NCBI GenBank assembly: GCA_025362255.1
Contig: JANYGY010000227.1
Location: 1-6,328, forward strand
Source: Planctomycetales bacterium
GTDB taxonomy: Bacteria; Planctomycetota; UBA11346
DNA length: 6,328 nt
Direction: 5' to 3'
A program made the position numbers and the translations under genes. The first letter of the stretch is position 1. Every line of letters begins with the position of its first letter. Below the pieces are notes generated by a model. The model had not been told where the DNA came from and did not search any database. It saw only the letters and a list, made by a program, of their open reading frames with translations. Of this stretch, positions 1 through 5,296 are shown piece by piece.

Positions 1-214
1 GAATCCGACCGCCCGCGCCTTCGACCGAGGCGACGGCCTCGTCGCGGGCCTCAAGCGTGCCAACCAGCGACGCCCAGCGCTCGACCGAACCGTCCGCGAC
101 CGTCGCCACGGTGACCGTCAAGGCCGGCGCTGCTGCTGCGCCAGCTGGTGGCTTACCGCATGCGCCCAGGCTGACCAACAATCCAACGGCAATGATCGAC
201 TGACAAAAACGCAT
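1..214 (-). CDS. RND efflux periplasmic adaptor (membrane fusion protein) lipoprotein, N-terminal part
   Basis: The gene runs off the left edge, so only about 71 residues are visible. The product begins MRFCQSIIAVGLLVSLGACG, a lipoprotein signal peptide with lipobox L-G-A-C (Cys19), followed by an Ala/Pro-rich linker. Residues about 52-71 read GTLEARDEAVASVEGAGGRI. This resembles the first beta-strands of the HlyD/AcrA adaptor family, where a 'G.(V/L)EA...V.......G.I' pattern leads into the lipoyl-like and hairpin domains. In that family the protein links an inner-membrane RND pump to an outer-membrane channel. The pump gene would be expected downstream, outside the window to the left. The ATG at 212-214 is chosen because it starts directly at the signal peptide; no strong ribosome-binding site is visible. 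The gene is divergent from the operon at 347. The lipoprotein call is firm. The adaptor call rests on a short stretch. Confidence 0.72.
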   Translation of the reverse strand, partial: MRFCQSIIAVGLLVSLGACGKPPAGAAAAPALTVTVATVADGSVERWASLVGTLEARDEAVASVEGAGGRI

Positions 215-346
215 GCTTGGAGATAAACGGCATCCAGCGCCAGCCCATCGATTTCTCGAATGGACGAATCAGCTGCAGTTTAGCGGTGGACCGCTCACCC
301 TTAATGGTGTGGTTGTCTCCTGAAGTGGTTCTGCGAGAGTCCCGCA
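215..346. promoter_or_regulatory. Divergent intergenic region with a 6-2-6 inverted repeat
   Basis: These 132 bases separate two divergently oriented lipoprotein genes and must hold the 5' signals of both. The clearest structure is AGCGGT-GG-ACCGCT at 282-295, a perfect inverted repeat with a 2-base centre. It is the size and shape of a dimeric repressor site, but no regulator is tied to it. I found no convincing -35/-10 pair on either strand, so promoter positions are not assigned. Confidence 0.35.
282..295. repeat. Perfect inverted repeat AGCGGT-GG-ACCGCT
   Basis: The two arms 282-287 and 290-295 are exact reverse complements. The repeat lies 51 bases upstream of the plus-strand lipoprotein start and 67 bases upstream of the minus-strand adaptor start. 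It could be an operator shared by both genes. A chance palindrome of this size is possible in GC-rich DNA. Confidence 0.4.
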
Positions 347-745
347 ATGAGCCAGCGCCGCAGTCGAGCGATTGTCTTAGGTGGCGTGTTGGCGGGTCTG
401 GTCGCCTGCGCTGATCAGCAGCCAGCGTCGCCGCAGGTTGAACGCGCGGATCAGGCCTATGGCGGCACTGCCACGAGCAGCAGCGCAGCCGTAGTCGGCC
501 GCGCGACATACCATGGCGGTGGCTGGTTCGGCGTCCGCTATAATCCGGCACACTGGCCCGAAGGTCACTACCGCGGCCCGCCCCTGGCGCCCGATGGCAT
601 CGCGCGCGAGCAAGAGTTCACCAGCTCCTCGTCGCACTCGGTGGCAAGCGGTCGCGGCTGGCATGCGATCAACACCCCGGTTGAGCCAGCAGTGACCCGC
701 GGCGGGTTCGGTTCCAGCGGACATCGTTTTTCGTCGCATTCGTAA
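347..745 (+). CDS. Small YgiB (DUF1190)-like outer-membrane lipoprotein
   Basis: The 132-residue product starts with a lipoprotein signal: basic residues MSQRRSR, a hydrophobic stretch, then lipobox L-V-A-C with Cys21. Ala follows the Cys, which fits outer-membrane sorting. The mature part has low complexity, with Gly/Ser/His-rich stretches. Residues 116-122 read V-TRGGFG and are followed by a Ser/His-rich tail. From memory, the E. coli lipoprotein YgiB (DUF1190) carries the same TRGGFG motif near its C-terminus and is encoded directly upstream of ygiC. Here too the next gene is a YgiC-type ligase; the stop codon and its ATG share one base (TAATG at 743-747), implying translational coupling. 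E. coli YgiB is over 200 residues, so this is a short version lacking most of the central region. Function is unknown even in E. coli. The assignment rests on the lipobox, one motif and gene order. Confidence 0.72.
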   Translation: MSQRRSRAIVLGGVLAGLVACADQQPASPQVERADQAYGGTATSSSAAVVGRATYHGGGWFGVRYNPAHWPEGHYRGPPLAPDGIAREQEFTSSSSHSVASGRGWHAINTPVEPAVTRGGFGSSGHRFSSHS

Positions 746-1875
746 TGCAGCGCTGCGTGGAAACACCTCGCCGAGATTGGCAGACGCGAGTCGAGCAGGT
801 CGGACTGTCGTTTCATACCATCGATGGTCAGACCTATTGGGACGAGTCGGCCAGCTATTGTTTTACTGCTTTGCAGATCGATGTCCTCGAAGCTGCCACA
901 ACAGATCTGCATCAACTCTGCTTGAAGGCGGTCGAGTCGGTCATTGTGCAGGCGCGGTGGACGGCGTTCGGTATCGCTCCGGAAATCGTGCCGTTCATCA
1001 CCCGCAGTTGGGAACGCGAACGTGATCGCTCGCTCTACGGTCGCTTCGATCTGGCGTGGGATGGCAGCGGGCCGCCCAAGCTCCTCGAATACAATGCGGA
1101 TACGCCGACTGGTCTGCTCGAGGCCTCCGTGGTGCAGTGGCACTGGCTGCAGGATGTGCATCCGCAGGCCGATCAATTCAACCTCATCCATGAAGCGCTG
1201 GTCGAGCGCTTTCGCGGCTGGGGTGGCGAGCGATGGCACATCGCCACCGTCCTCGATCACGCAGAAGATGCGCGCACCGCGGCCTACATTGCCGACTGCG
1301 CGACCGCGGCGGGGATGACCACGCAGCCCATCGACATGGCCGACATCGGCTGGAATGGTCGGCAGTTCGTCGACCTTGCGGGCGCGCCGATGCTCCGCTG
1401 GTTCAAGCTCTATCCGTGGGAATGGCTGCTCGCGGAAAGTTTCGCCACGCAGTTGCTGGCAACCACGGATCTGGTGACGGTCGAGCCGGCCTGGAAGCGG
1501 TTGCTGTCGACCAAGGCCCTGCTGCCGCTGCTCTGGGAACTTTTTCCCGATCACCCGTGCCTGCTGCGTGCAGCGCATGAGCCATTCGGCGATACGTGGG
1601 TGGCGAAGCCGCTTCTCGGGCGCGAAGGAGCCAACGTAACGATCTGCGAAAATGGTCGCGAACGCTGGCGCAACGGCGGCCCGTACAGCGGTCCGCGCGT
1701 CTATCAGCAATGGCATCCCTTACCCGATTTCTCGGGAAATTTCCCGGTGATCGGCAGTTGGATCGTCGGTGATCGCGCGGTCGGTATCGGCATTCGCGAG
1801 GACTCCTCGCCGATCACCACCGACGCCAGCCGGTTTGTGCCGCACTGGTTTGTGGCCAACGGATCCACTTCATGA
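745..1875 (+). CDS. ygiC: Glutathionylspermidine synthase-family ATP-grasp ligase (YgiC/YjfC type)
   Basis: The 376-residue product matches the single-domain preATP-grasp/ATP-grasp YgiC type in length (about 386 residues in E. coli) and lacks the amidase domain of bifunctional GspS. Visible family signatures are YGRFDLAWDG at 98-107; KLLEYNADTPT at 112-122, whose Glu115 and Asn117 are the expected metal/nucleotide ligands together with Arg100 and Asp102; the nucleotide-site lysines in STKALLP (Lys257) and WVAKPLLGREGANV (Lys288 and the Gly-rich loop); and GIREDSSPIT....SRFVPH at 349-367. Family chemistry is ATP-dependent amide-bond formation between a carboxylate, as in glutathione, and an amine, as in spermidine. 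E. coli YgiC and YjfC have, as I recall, not shown this activity themselves, so the true substrate is open. There is no signal peptide, so the enzyme is cytoplasmic. It shares one base with the upstream lipoprotein gene and four (ATGA) with the downstream gene, so all three are probably co-translated. Confidence 0.93.
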   Translation: MQRCVETPRRDWQTRVEQVGLSFHTIDGQTYWDESASYCFTALQIDVLEAATTDLHQLCLKAVESVIVQARWTAFGIAPEIVPFITRSWERERDRSLYGRFDLAWDGSGPPKLLEYNADTPTGLLEASVVQWHWLQDVHPQADQFNLIHEALVERFRGWGGERWHIATVLDHAEDARTAAYIADCATAAGMTTQPIDMADIGWNGRQFVDLAGAPMLRWFKLYPWEWLLAESFATQLLATTDLVTVEPAWKRLLSTKALLPLLWELFPDHPCLLRAAHEPFGDTWVAKPLLGREGANVTICENGRERWRNGGPYSGPRVYQQWHPLPDFSGNFPVIGSWIVGDRAVGIGIREDSSPITTDASRFVPHWFVANGSTS

Positions 1876-2267
1876 GTCCTTACCTCGTCGTCGTCATGAT
1901 CATCGCCACGCTGGTGTGGTGGCTCATGGCGTGGGCCAATCATCTCGGCACCGGCAGCCTGCGCGCGCGGCATTGGCGCAATCTCATGGCAGGCAGCGCG
2001 GTCGTCTTGCTGGCGTGGCTGATGATCGCTTACAACAGCCACTATGATGTGGTGCGGGTGCGGCGACTGATGGTCGAAGAGCGGATCATCAGCGATCGTC
2101 CGGTGCAGGTGCTGGCCGGCCGTGACGGACCAATCGATGTCCTGATGACTTTTGGTCGTCCCCTGCCGGCAAATGCAGTGGTTGAGGAAACCGAACTGGA
2201 TCCGGTGGTGTACGGAATCTGTTTCGAGTTGCCGTCACGGTTGCTCTACGAAGCGTTCAGCCCCTGA
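1872..2267 (+). CDS. Unrecognised membrane protein with two N-terminal helices, third gene of the ygiBC-like operon
   Basis: The 131-residue product has a hydrophobic helix at about 4-22 (YLVVVMIIATLVWWLMAWA), a short basic loop (RARHWRN, 31-37), and a second helix at about 38-54. A soluble C-terminal domain of about 75 residues follows, with alternating hydrophobic and charged residues (VQVLAGRDGPIDVLMTFG), suggesting a small beta-rich fold. By the positive-inside rule the basic loop would be cytoplasmic, which puts the C-terminal domain on the periplasmic side. Its ATG overlaps the ligase stop (ATGA at 1872-1875), so it is almost certainly translated with it. I do not recognise the family. 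It does not look like DUF350, the membrane protein often found near YjfC-type genes. A role as inner-membrane partner of the lipoprotein/ligase pair is inferred from position only. Confidence 0.82.
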   Translation: MSPYLVVVMIIATLVWWLMAWANHLGTGSLRARHWRNLMAGSAVVLLAWLMIAYNSHYDVVRVRRLMVEERIISDRPVQVLAGRDGPIDVLMTFGRPLPANAVVEETELDPVVYGICFELPSRLLYEAFSP

Positions 2268-3130
2268 TACCAACCGCGCCACTCGCTGGCTGACACCGTC
2301 GGACCCCCGCACAGCAGCCATGGCTGCGGAAATCCCCACAGCAGGCTGGCAGCACTGGGCGTCGACGGCGCGTAAAAGCGCAGATCGATCGACCAGCGGA
2401 TGCCATCAGATGCGTTGGGCAGGGATCGATGCCACAGCAGATTGTGCATCAGCAGCACATCGCCTGGCTCCATCTCCATGGTCAAAACCCTGGCTGGATC
2501 AGGCATCCCGCGCAGCTGCAAAAATTTTCCTTCGCCAATCTCGGTATCATGATCGATCGCCCCTTCGAGGTGTGATCCTGGAACGATCTGGAGGCACCCA
2601 TTGTGCGCCGACACCGGGACCAGCGGCACCCAGGTGGTGATGATCGTATCCGCCACCGTGTGCGCTCCGTAATACGCGGTGTCCTGGTGCCAGGGTACGG
2701 TGGTCAATTCCTGACCCGGCAATTTGGGGCGAAGATTGAACTGCTTGTGGCCGCAGACTTGTTCGCCAAGCAACGCTTTCAGCACCGAGAGGAGTTCCGG
2801 CGCGCGATGCAGATCGTGAATCGCCACCGTCGCCAAGGCTTCAGTCCAGCCGCGTCCATAGCGCGCCATGTGCTGGGCCAACGGGATCAGGTTCTGCGCA
2901 AAAGGTCTCGCCGGCGCGAGCGCGAGTTCGCCTTCGCGCTCCAATTCCGCGCGGATGTCGCCGACGTAATCATCGATCGATGAGCGCACCGGTGCCAAGT
3001 GCTCATCGCCGAGCAAACCACGCAACACCAGGTAGCCATCGCGGGAAAATGCCTCGCGCAGGGCCGGGAAATCCGAACGAGCAGAGAGGGTCGAGGAATG
3101 AGCCGAAGGGGCGGTAGCGCTACTGGTCAT
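2246..3130 (-). CDS. PhyH-family Fe(II)/2-oxoglutarate-dependent dioxygenase
   Basis: The 294-residue product has the layout of the phytanoyl-CoA dioxygenase (PhyH) family. The N-terminal part reads FSRDGYLVLRGLL (28-40). The iron-binding facial triad is His148-x-Asp150 in VPWHQDTAYYG and His234 in LLWHRS. Arg245, eleven residues after the distal His, is the 2-oxoglutarate-carboxylate Arg, with the same spacing as His264/Arg275 of human PHYH. GCLQIVPGSH (178-187) is the usual strand before the variable loop. These enzymes hydroxylate small-molecule or lipid-like substrates; the substrate cannot be read from sequence. The ATG at 3128-3130 is preferred over the upstream in-frame ATG at 3242-3244 because GGAG lies 6 bases before it, and because the upstream extension lacks family-like sequence and would run into the divergent gene. 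It is divergent from an AraC-type regulator, which probably controls it. Its 3' end overlaps the membrane-protein gene by 22 bp tail to tail. Confidence 0.93.
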   Translation of the reverse strand: MTSSATAPSAHSSTLSARSDFPALREAFSRDGYLVLRGLLGDEHLAPVRSSIDDYVGDIRAELEREGELALAPARPFAQNLIPLAQHMARYGRGWTEALATVAIHDLHRAPELLSVLKALLGEQVCGHKQFNLRPKLPGQELTTVPWHQDTAYYGAHTVADTIITTWVPLVPVSAHNGCLQIVPGSHLEGAIDHDTEIGEGKFLQLRGMPDPARVLTMEMEPGDVLLMHNLLWHRSLPNASDGIRWSIDLRFYAPSTPSAASLLWGFPQPWLLCGGPTVSASEWRGWYQGLNAS

Positions 3131-3236
3131 AATCGTCTCCGATCCGTGCAACGATATGGAAATAATCGGCGATACCCTTGCCCATTTAACCTGTTGGTGG
3201 TACAGGTTTGATATGTTTGCATCTTGGAAATTGCCG
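3131..3236. promoter_or_regulatory. phyH/araC divergent control region
   Basis: These 106 bases lie between the preferred starts of the dioxygenase and the AraC-type regulator. They hold the dioxygenase ribosome-binding site (GGAG on the minus strand, complement of about 3137-3140), the 21-bp inverted repeat at 3188-3208, and a TTTG-ATATG-TTTG direct-repeat pair just after it. Divergent enzyme/AraC pairs are commonly controlled from such shared regions. I could not place -35/-10 elements with confidence. Confidence 0.5.
3188..3208. repeat. Perfect 7-7-7 inverted repeat AACCTGT...ACAGGTT
   Basis: AACCTGT at 3188-3194 and ACAGGTT at 3202-3208 are exact reverse complements with a 7-base centre (TGGTGGT). 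This fits a regulator half-site pair or an RNA hairpin. The right arm contains AGG at 3204-3206, six bases before an in-frame ATG at 3213 that could start the AraC-type gene. A hairpin in the transcript would therefore cover that ribosome-binding site. Operator and hairpin roles are both inferred. Confidence 0.55.
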
Positions 3237-3995
3237 ATGTCCACCCCGCCCCGACCACGGGCGATCGCCCTCGGCAGGCACGGCCCAGGGCGCCTGACGT
3301 ACCGCTTACACGGTCTTTGGCAGGTCCATCTGTATCCCTACGCGACCAGCGCGGTGATCGGTGGCGTACGCTTGGACATACGTCCCGGCTGCGCTGGAGT
3401 GACCCCACCAGATGCGGTGATGGAATACGAGCTGGCGCGACCATCAGCGCATGTCTACGCCCATTTCGCCGTCACCGCTGGTCCGCCCATCGATGCACCT
3501 GCACTCGTCGATCTCGGGCGCAGCTATGCCCGCACCGAAGCCGCCTTGTTGGAAGCCGCCGGCTGGGTCCAGCAGGCCCCCGATCGCGCCGCCGCACGGC
3601 TGTGGGATGTGCTCTGGCAGGTGGTCGCCGCCGCTCCCGCCGCTCCCGGCCAGGATCTCGTAGCACGCGCCCGCGACGTCATCGAAGCACGATTGCCAGC
3701 GGCCATCGACATCGGTCACCTAGCGCACCAACTCGGCTGCACCCACGCCCACCTGACGCGCAGTTTCCGCACCCGACTCGACACCACGGTGATCGCCTAC
3801 GTTCGCCACCGCCGAGTCGAACGCGCAGCCCACCTGCTGCGATCTTCCTCACTGCCTATCTCAGAAGTCGCCCGCCAAGTCGGCGTGGCCGATCTGCACG
3901 CCTTCAACAAATTACTCCGCCGGGAATTGGGCAGCGCCCCGCGGGCGGTCCGTCAAAAAGGAAAAAGTGATTCGCCCCACTCTCACTACCGGTGA
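3237..3995 (+). CDS. AraC-family transcriptional regulator
   Basis: From the ATG at 3237 the product is 252 residues. The N-terminal part (about 10-80) is a small beta-rich sensor-like domain (LTYRLHGLWQVHLYPYATSAVIGGV... TPPDAVMEYEL), followed by a helical Ala-rich linker. The C-terminal AraC-type DNA-binding domain has two helix-turn-helix units, about 158-180 (IGHLAHQLGCTHAHLTRSFRTR) and 207-230 (PISEVARQVGVADLHAFNKLLRRE), ending in the family-typical LGSAPRAVR. The first unit deviates little from consensus. In the second, the usual 'F.R.F' reads FNKLLRRE. Starts at 3156 and 3213 are also in frame. The 3237 start has GGA 8 bases upstream and the 3213 start has AGG 6 bases upstream; I prefer 3237 because the sensor domain begins shortly after it, but 3213 is possible. 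The gene is divergent from the dioxygenase and likely controls it and itself. Confidence 0.9.
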   Translation: MSTPPRPRAIALGRHGPGRLTYRLHGLWQVHLYPYATSAVIGGVRLDIRPGCAGVTPPDAVMEYELARPSAHVYAHFAVTAGPPIDAPALVDLGRSYARTEAALLEAAGWVQQAPDRAAARLWDVLWQVVAAAPAAPGQDLVARARDVIEARLPAAIDIGHLAHQLGCTHAHLTRSFRTRLDTTVIAYVRHRRVERAAHLLRSSSLPISEVARQVGVADLHAFNKLLRRELGSAPRAVRQKGKSDSPHSHYR

Positions 3996-4069
3996 CCCGG
4001 GCCGATAACGACGTTGATTTCACCTGGCGAAACGCACATGCAAAAGCAGACCAACGGGCGAAAAGCGAT
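3996..4069. other. Short intergenic region at the GC-rich to AT-rich boundary
   Basis: These 74 bases separate the convergent ends of the AraC-type gene and the first AT-rich gene. Base composition starts to change here. I see no hairpin followed by a T-run, so no intrinsic terminator is assigned. No attachment-site-like or target-duplication sequence is evident by eye. Confidence 0.4.
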
Positions 4070-4375
4070 TTAAAAACGAGCGACTACGACCGTGCCATCC
4101 GAAGGATAGGCGAGAAACTTTAATCCACCTATTTGGGTTTCTGGCTCATGCAGTCTGGCAAAGAGATCGTACGCTGCGCGCGAATGAAAGATGATTTTTT
4201 CGCCAAATGGTTTTGGGATGTAAAAGCCATCATTTAAATTTTTGATTTTAAATTTCAGCGAGATTTCGTTAAGGAAAATTTCTTTCCGATGAAAATAGAA
4301 GACCGTAAGTACCGTTAGTACCGTAAAACTAATAAGACATAGCAAAATAATTTTTTTTAATTTAGACGAAACCAT
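4070..4375 (-). CDS. Unrecognised small signal-anchored protein, AT-rich
   Basis: The 101-residue product has a short basic N-terminus (MVSSKLKK), one hydrophobic helix at about 9-28, then a basic cluster (HRKE). The remaining soluble domain of about 70 residues ends in IGGLKFLAYPSDGTVVVARF, which looks like two terminal beta-strands. A single helix so near the start suggests a signal anchor, or an uncleaved signal, with the domain on the outer face. The helix contains the repeat TVLTVLTVF, encoded by three tandem 9-base units. Codons are strongly A/T-ending, unlike the flanking genes. There is no good ribosome-binding site before the ATG at 4373-4375. I recognise no family. It lies 106 bases after the exported-protein gene on the same strand, so co-transcription is possible but not shown. 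Confidence 0.6.
   Translation of the reverse strand: MVSSKLKKIILLCLISFTVLTVLTVFYFHRKEIFLNEISLKFKIKNLNDGFYIPKPFGEKIIFHSRAAYDLFARLHEPETQIGGLKFLAYPSDGTVVVARF
4302..4328. repeat. Three tandem 9-base units inside the signal-anchor gene
   Basis: ACCGTAAGT, ACCGTTAGT and ACCGTAAAA follow one another directly, differing only in the last four positions. On the minus strand they encode TVL-type triplets in the membrane helix. The unit is a multiple of three, so slippage would change helix length without breaking the frame. Confidence 0.5.
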
Positions 4376-4481
4376 CTAAGCCAACATTCACACCAGGCAT
4401 GAATATTAAAAGTCTATGAAACTGCATGCGGTTTTGCACGACATCTATTAATATTTTAAATCTATTAAATTATTGAATGAA
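4376..4481. other. AT-rich intergenic region
   Basis: These 106 bases lie between two minus-strand AT-rich genes. They contain AATATTAA at 4402-4409 and its reverse complement TTAATATT at 4448-4455, but repeats made only of A and T are expected by chance here. No gene or terminator is supported. The promoter of the signal-anchor gene, if it has its own, would lie here. Confidence 0.35.
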
Positions 4482-4964
4482 TTATTTTTTTGCCTTTTCC
4501 TTCAAAATATCTGCGTCAGATTTAAATTTATATTTAAATTTTTCACTTTGCTTTCCATCTGAATCAGTCTCTACAATTTGCTCTTCGTCAACTACGCCAG
4601 TTATGACTTCTTGTATTTCAATTACGGGATCTGCCTGAACACAGTTGATACCACGGTCATTTCTATTAGGCCAAAATCCGTTAGCCTTGATGAATCCGGT
4701 GATCTGAATTGGAGTACCTCGGTCAATTCCCTTGCCGACAATTTTAAAGGTAACCTTAACGTCTTTATTTTTCCTATTCTTGAATTCCAAGTAAATTTTT
4801 CCTGATTCGCCAATTTTTCTGTAAATGGAATATTGAATGTCTTCACGGGCGCCGACCGTCACTTTTTCAAAATCTTTGCTCCATTCATTTAAATTGACCT
4901 CTTGAGCCAATATCGCCACAGATAAGACAATGATGAGGGTGAAAAATCTAATAAAAGACATCAT
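4482..4964 (-). CDS. Unrecognised exported protein with Sec signal peptide, AT-rich
   Basis: The 160-residue product begins with a signal peptide: MMSFIR, hydrophobic core FFTLIIVLSVAI, and a likely signal peptidase I site after residue 20 (AILA|QEV). The mature part is charged and beta-rich. It includes SGKIYLEFKNRKNKDVKVTFKIVGKGIDRGTPIQITGFIKANG (54-96), with alternating strand-like segments resembling an Ig-like or OB-like sandwich, then one Cys at 108. It ends in a Lys/Asp/Glu-rich tail (FKYKFKSDADILKEKAKK). The start has AAGGA about 8-10 bases upstream on the minus strand, so the first of the two adjacent ATGs (4962-4964) is used. Most Lys codons are AAA and A/T-ending codons dominate. 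I recognise no family. It is probably periplasmic or secreted; a role with the two neighbouring membrane proteins is inferred only from order and composition. Confidence 0.72.
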   Translation of the reverse strand: MMSFIRFFTLIIVLSVAILAQEVNLNEWSKDFEKVTVGAREDIQYSIYRKIGESGKIYLEFKNRKNKDVKVTFKIVGKGIDRGTPIQITGFIKANGFWPNRNDRGINCVQADPVIEIQEVITGVVDEEQIVETDSDGKQSEKFKYKFKSDADILKEKAKK

Positions 4965-5052
4965 GATGAGTTCCTTAAAGAATTAAGTTAAAGGGAAAAA
5001 CGAATGGTTAATTTACTAATTTTAGACATCTGTCTTTAAATAAAGTGCAAAC

Positions 5053-5241
5053 TTATTCTTCTTCTTGTCGATTTTCCATTTCCTTGATTTTGAGTTGAAG
5101 AAACTTTATGCATAGAAAGGCGGCAAAAATCATTCCTCCTAACAGAATCAGCCAAGCGACCATGATGATTAAAGTCATTATCCATTCTAATCCGTAAGGC
5201 ATGGCAATAGCTTTCATGATTCGTGGTTCTGTCACAGTCAT
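5053..5241 (-). CDS. Small one-helix membrane protein, unrecognised
   Basis: From the ATG at 5239-5241 the product has 62 residues. One long hydrophobic stretch (IMTLIIMVAWLILLGGMIFAAFLCIKFL) is followed by an amphipathic charged tail LKIKEMENRQEEE, which may be a short coiled coil on the cytoplasmic side. The start is uncertain. A GTG at 5287-5289 would give 78 residues and leave 7 bases after the NAD kinase stop. Internal ATGs at 5217 and 5202 are also possible, and no start has a convincing ribosome-binding site. The gene follows the NAD kinase on the same strand and may be read through from it, although its base composition groups it with the two AT-rich genes downstream. A holin-like or subunit role would fit the size, but nothing specific supports it. 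Confidence 0.5.
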   Translation of the reverse strand: MTVTEPRIMKAIAMPYGLEWIMTLIIMVAWLILLGGMIFAAFLCIKFLQLKIKEMENRQEEE

Positions 5242-5296
5242 TTCGTGATTTATGTATAATGCTCGTGTCACCGGAATGACCGTCGTCACAAAATAG

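Larger units (their letters stand above)
4070..5290. other. AT-rich island between GC-rich genes
   Basis: This stretch of about 1.2 kb is visibly AT-rich, with many A and T runs and A/T-ending codons, while both sides are GC-rich. The three minus-strand genes inside all encode membrane-anchored or exported products and none is recognised. No transposase, integrase, tRNA gene or flanking repeat is visible. The composition break suggests horizontal transfer; the means of entry cannot be told from the window. Confidence 0.6.

Noticed and set aside
568..1716. Long minus-strand open frame (382 codons) opposite the ligase gene
   Set aside because: It is antisense to the well-supported ligase, its protein is Arg/Pro-rich with no family features, and open antisense frames of this kind are common in GC-rich genes.
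2970..2983. Perfect 14-bp palindrome TCATCGATCGATGA
   Set aside because: It lies inside the dioxygenase gene, where the bases encode an ordinary Ser-Ile-Asp-Asp stretch. It is probably a by-product of codon choice rather than a site.
5024..5035. AGACA-TC-TGTCT hairpin as a terminator for the one-helix membrane protein gene
   Set aside because: The stem is only 4-5 bp, A/T-flanked, and lacks a proper T-run on the minus strand. The repeat is expected by chance in AT-rich DNA.
5255..5260. TATAAT on the plus strand as a promoter -10 element
   Set aside because: It lies at the 5' end of a minus-strand gene region, has no acceptable -35 at 16-18 bases, and there is no plus-strand gene downstream that needs it.
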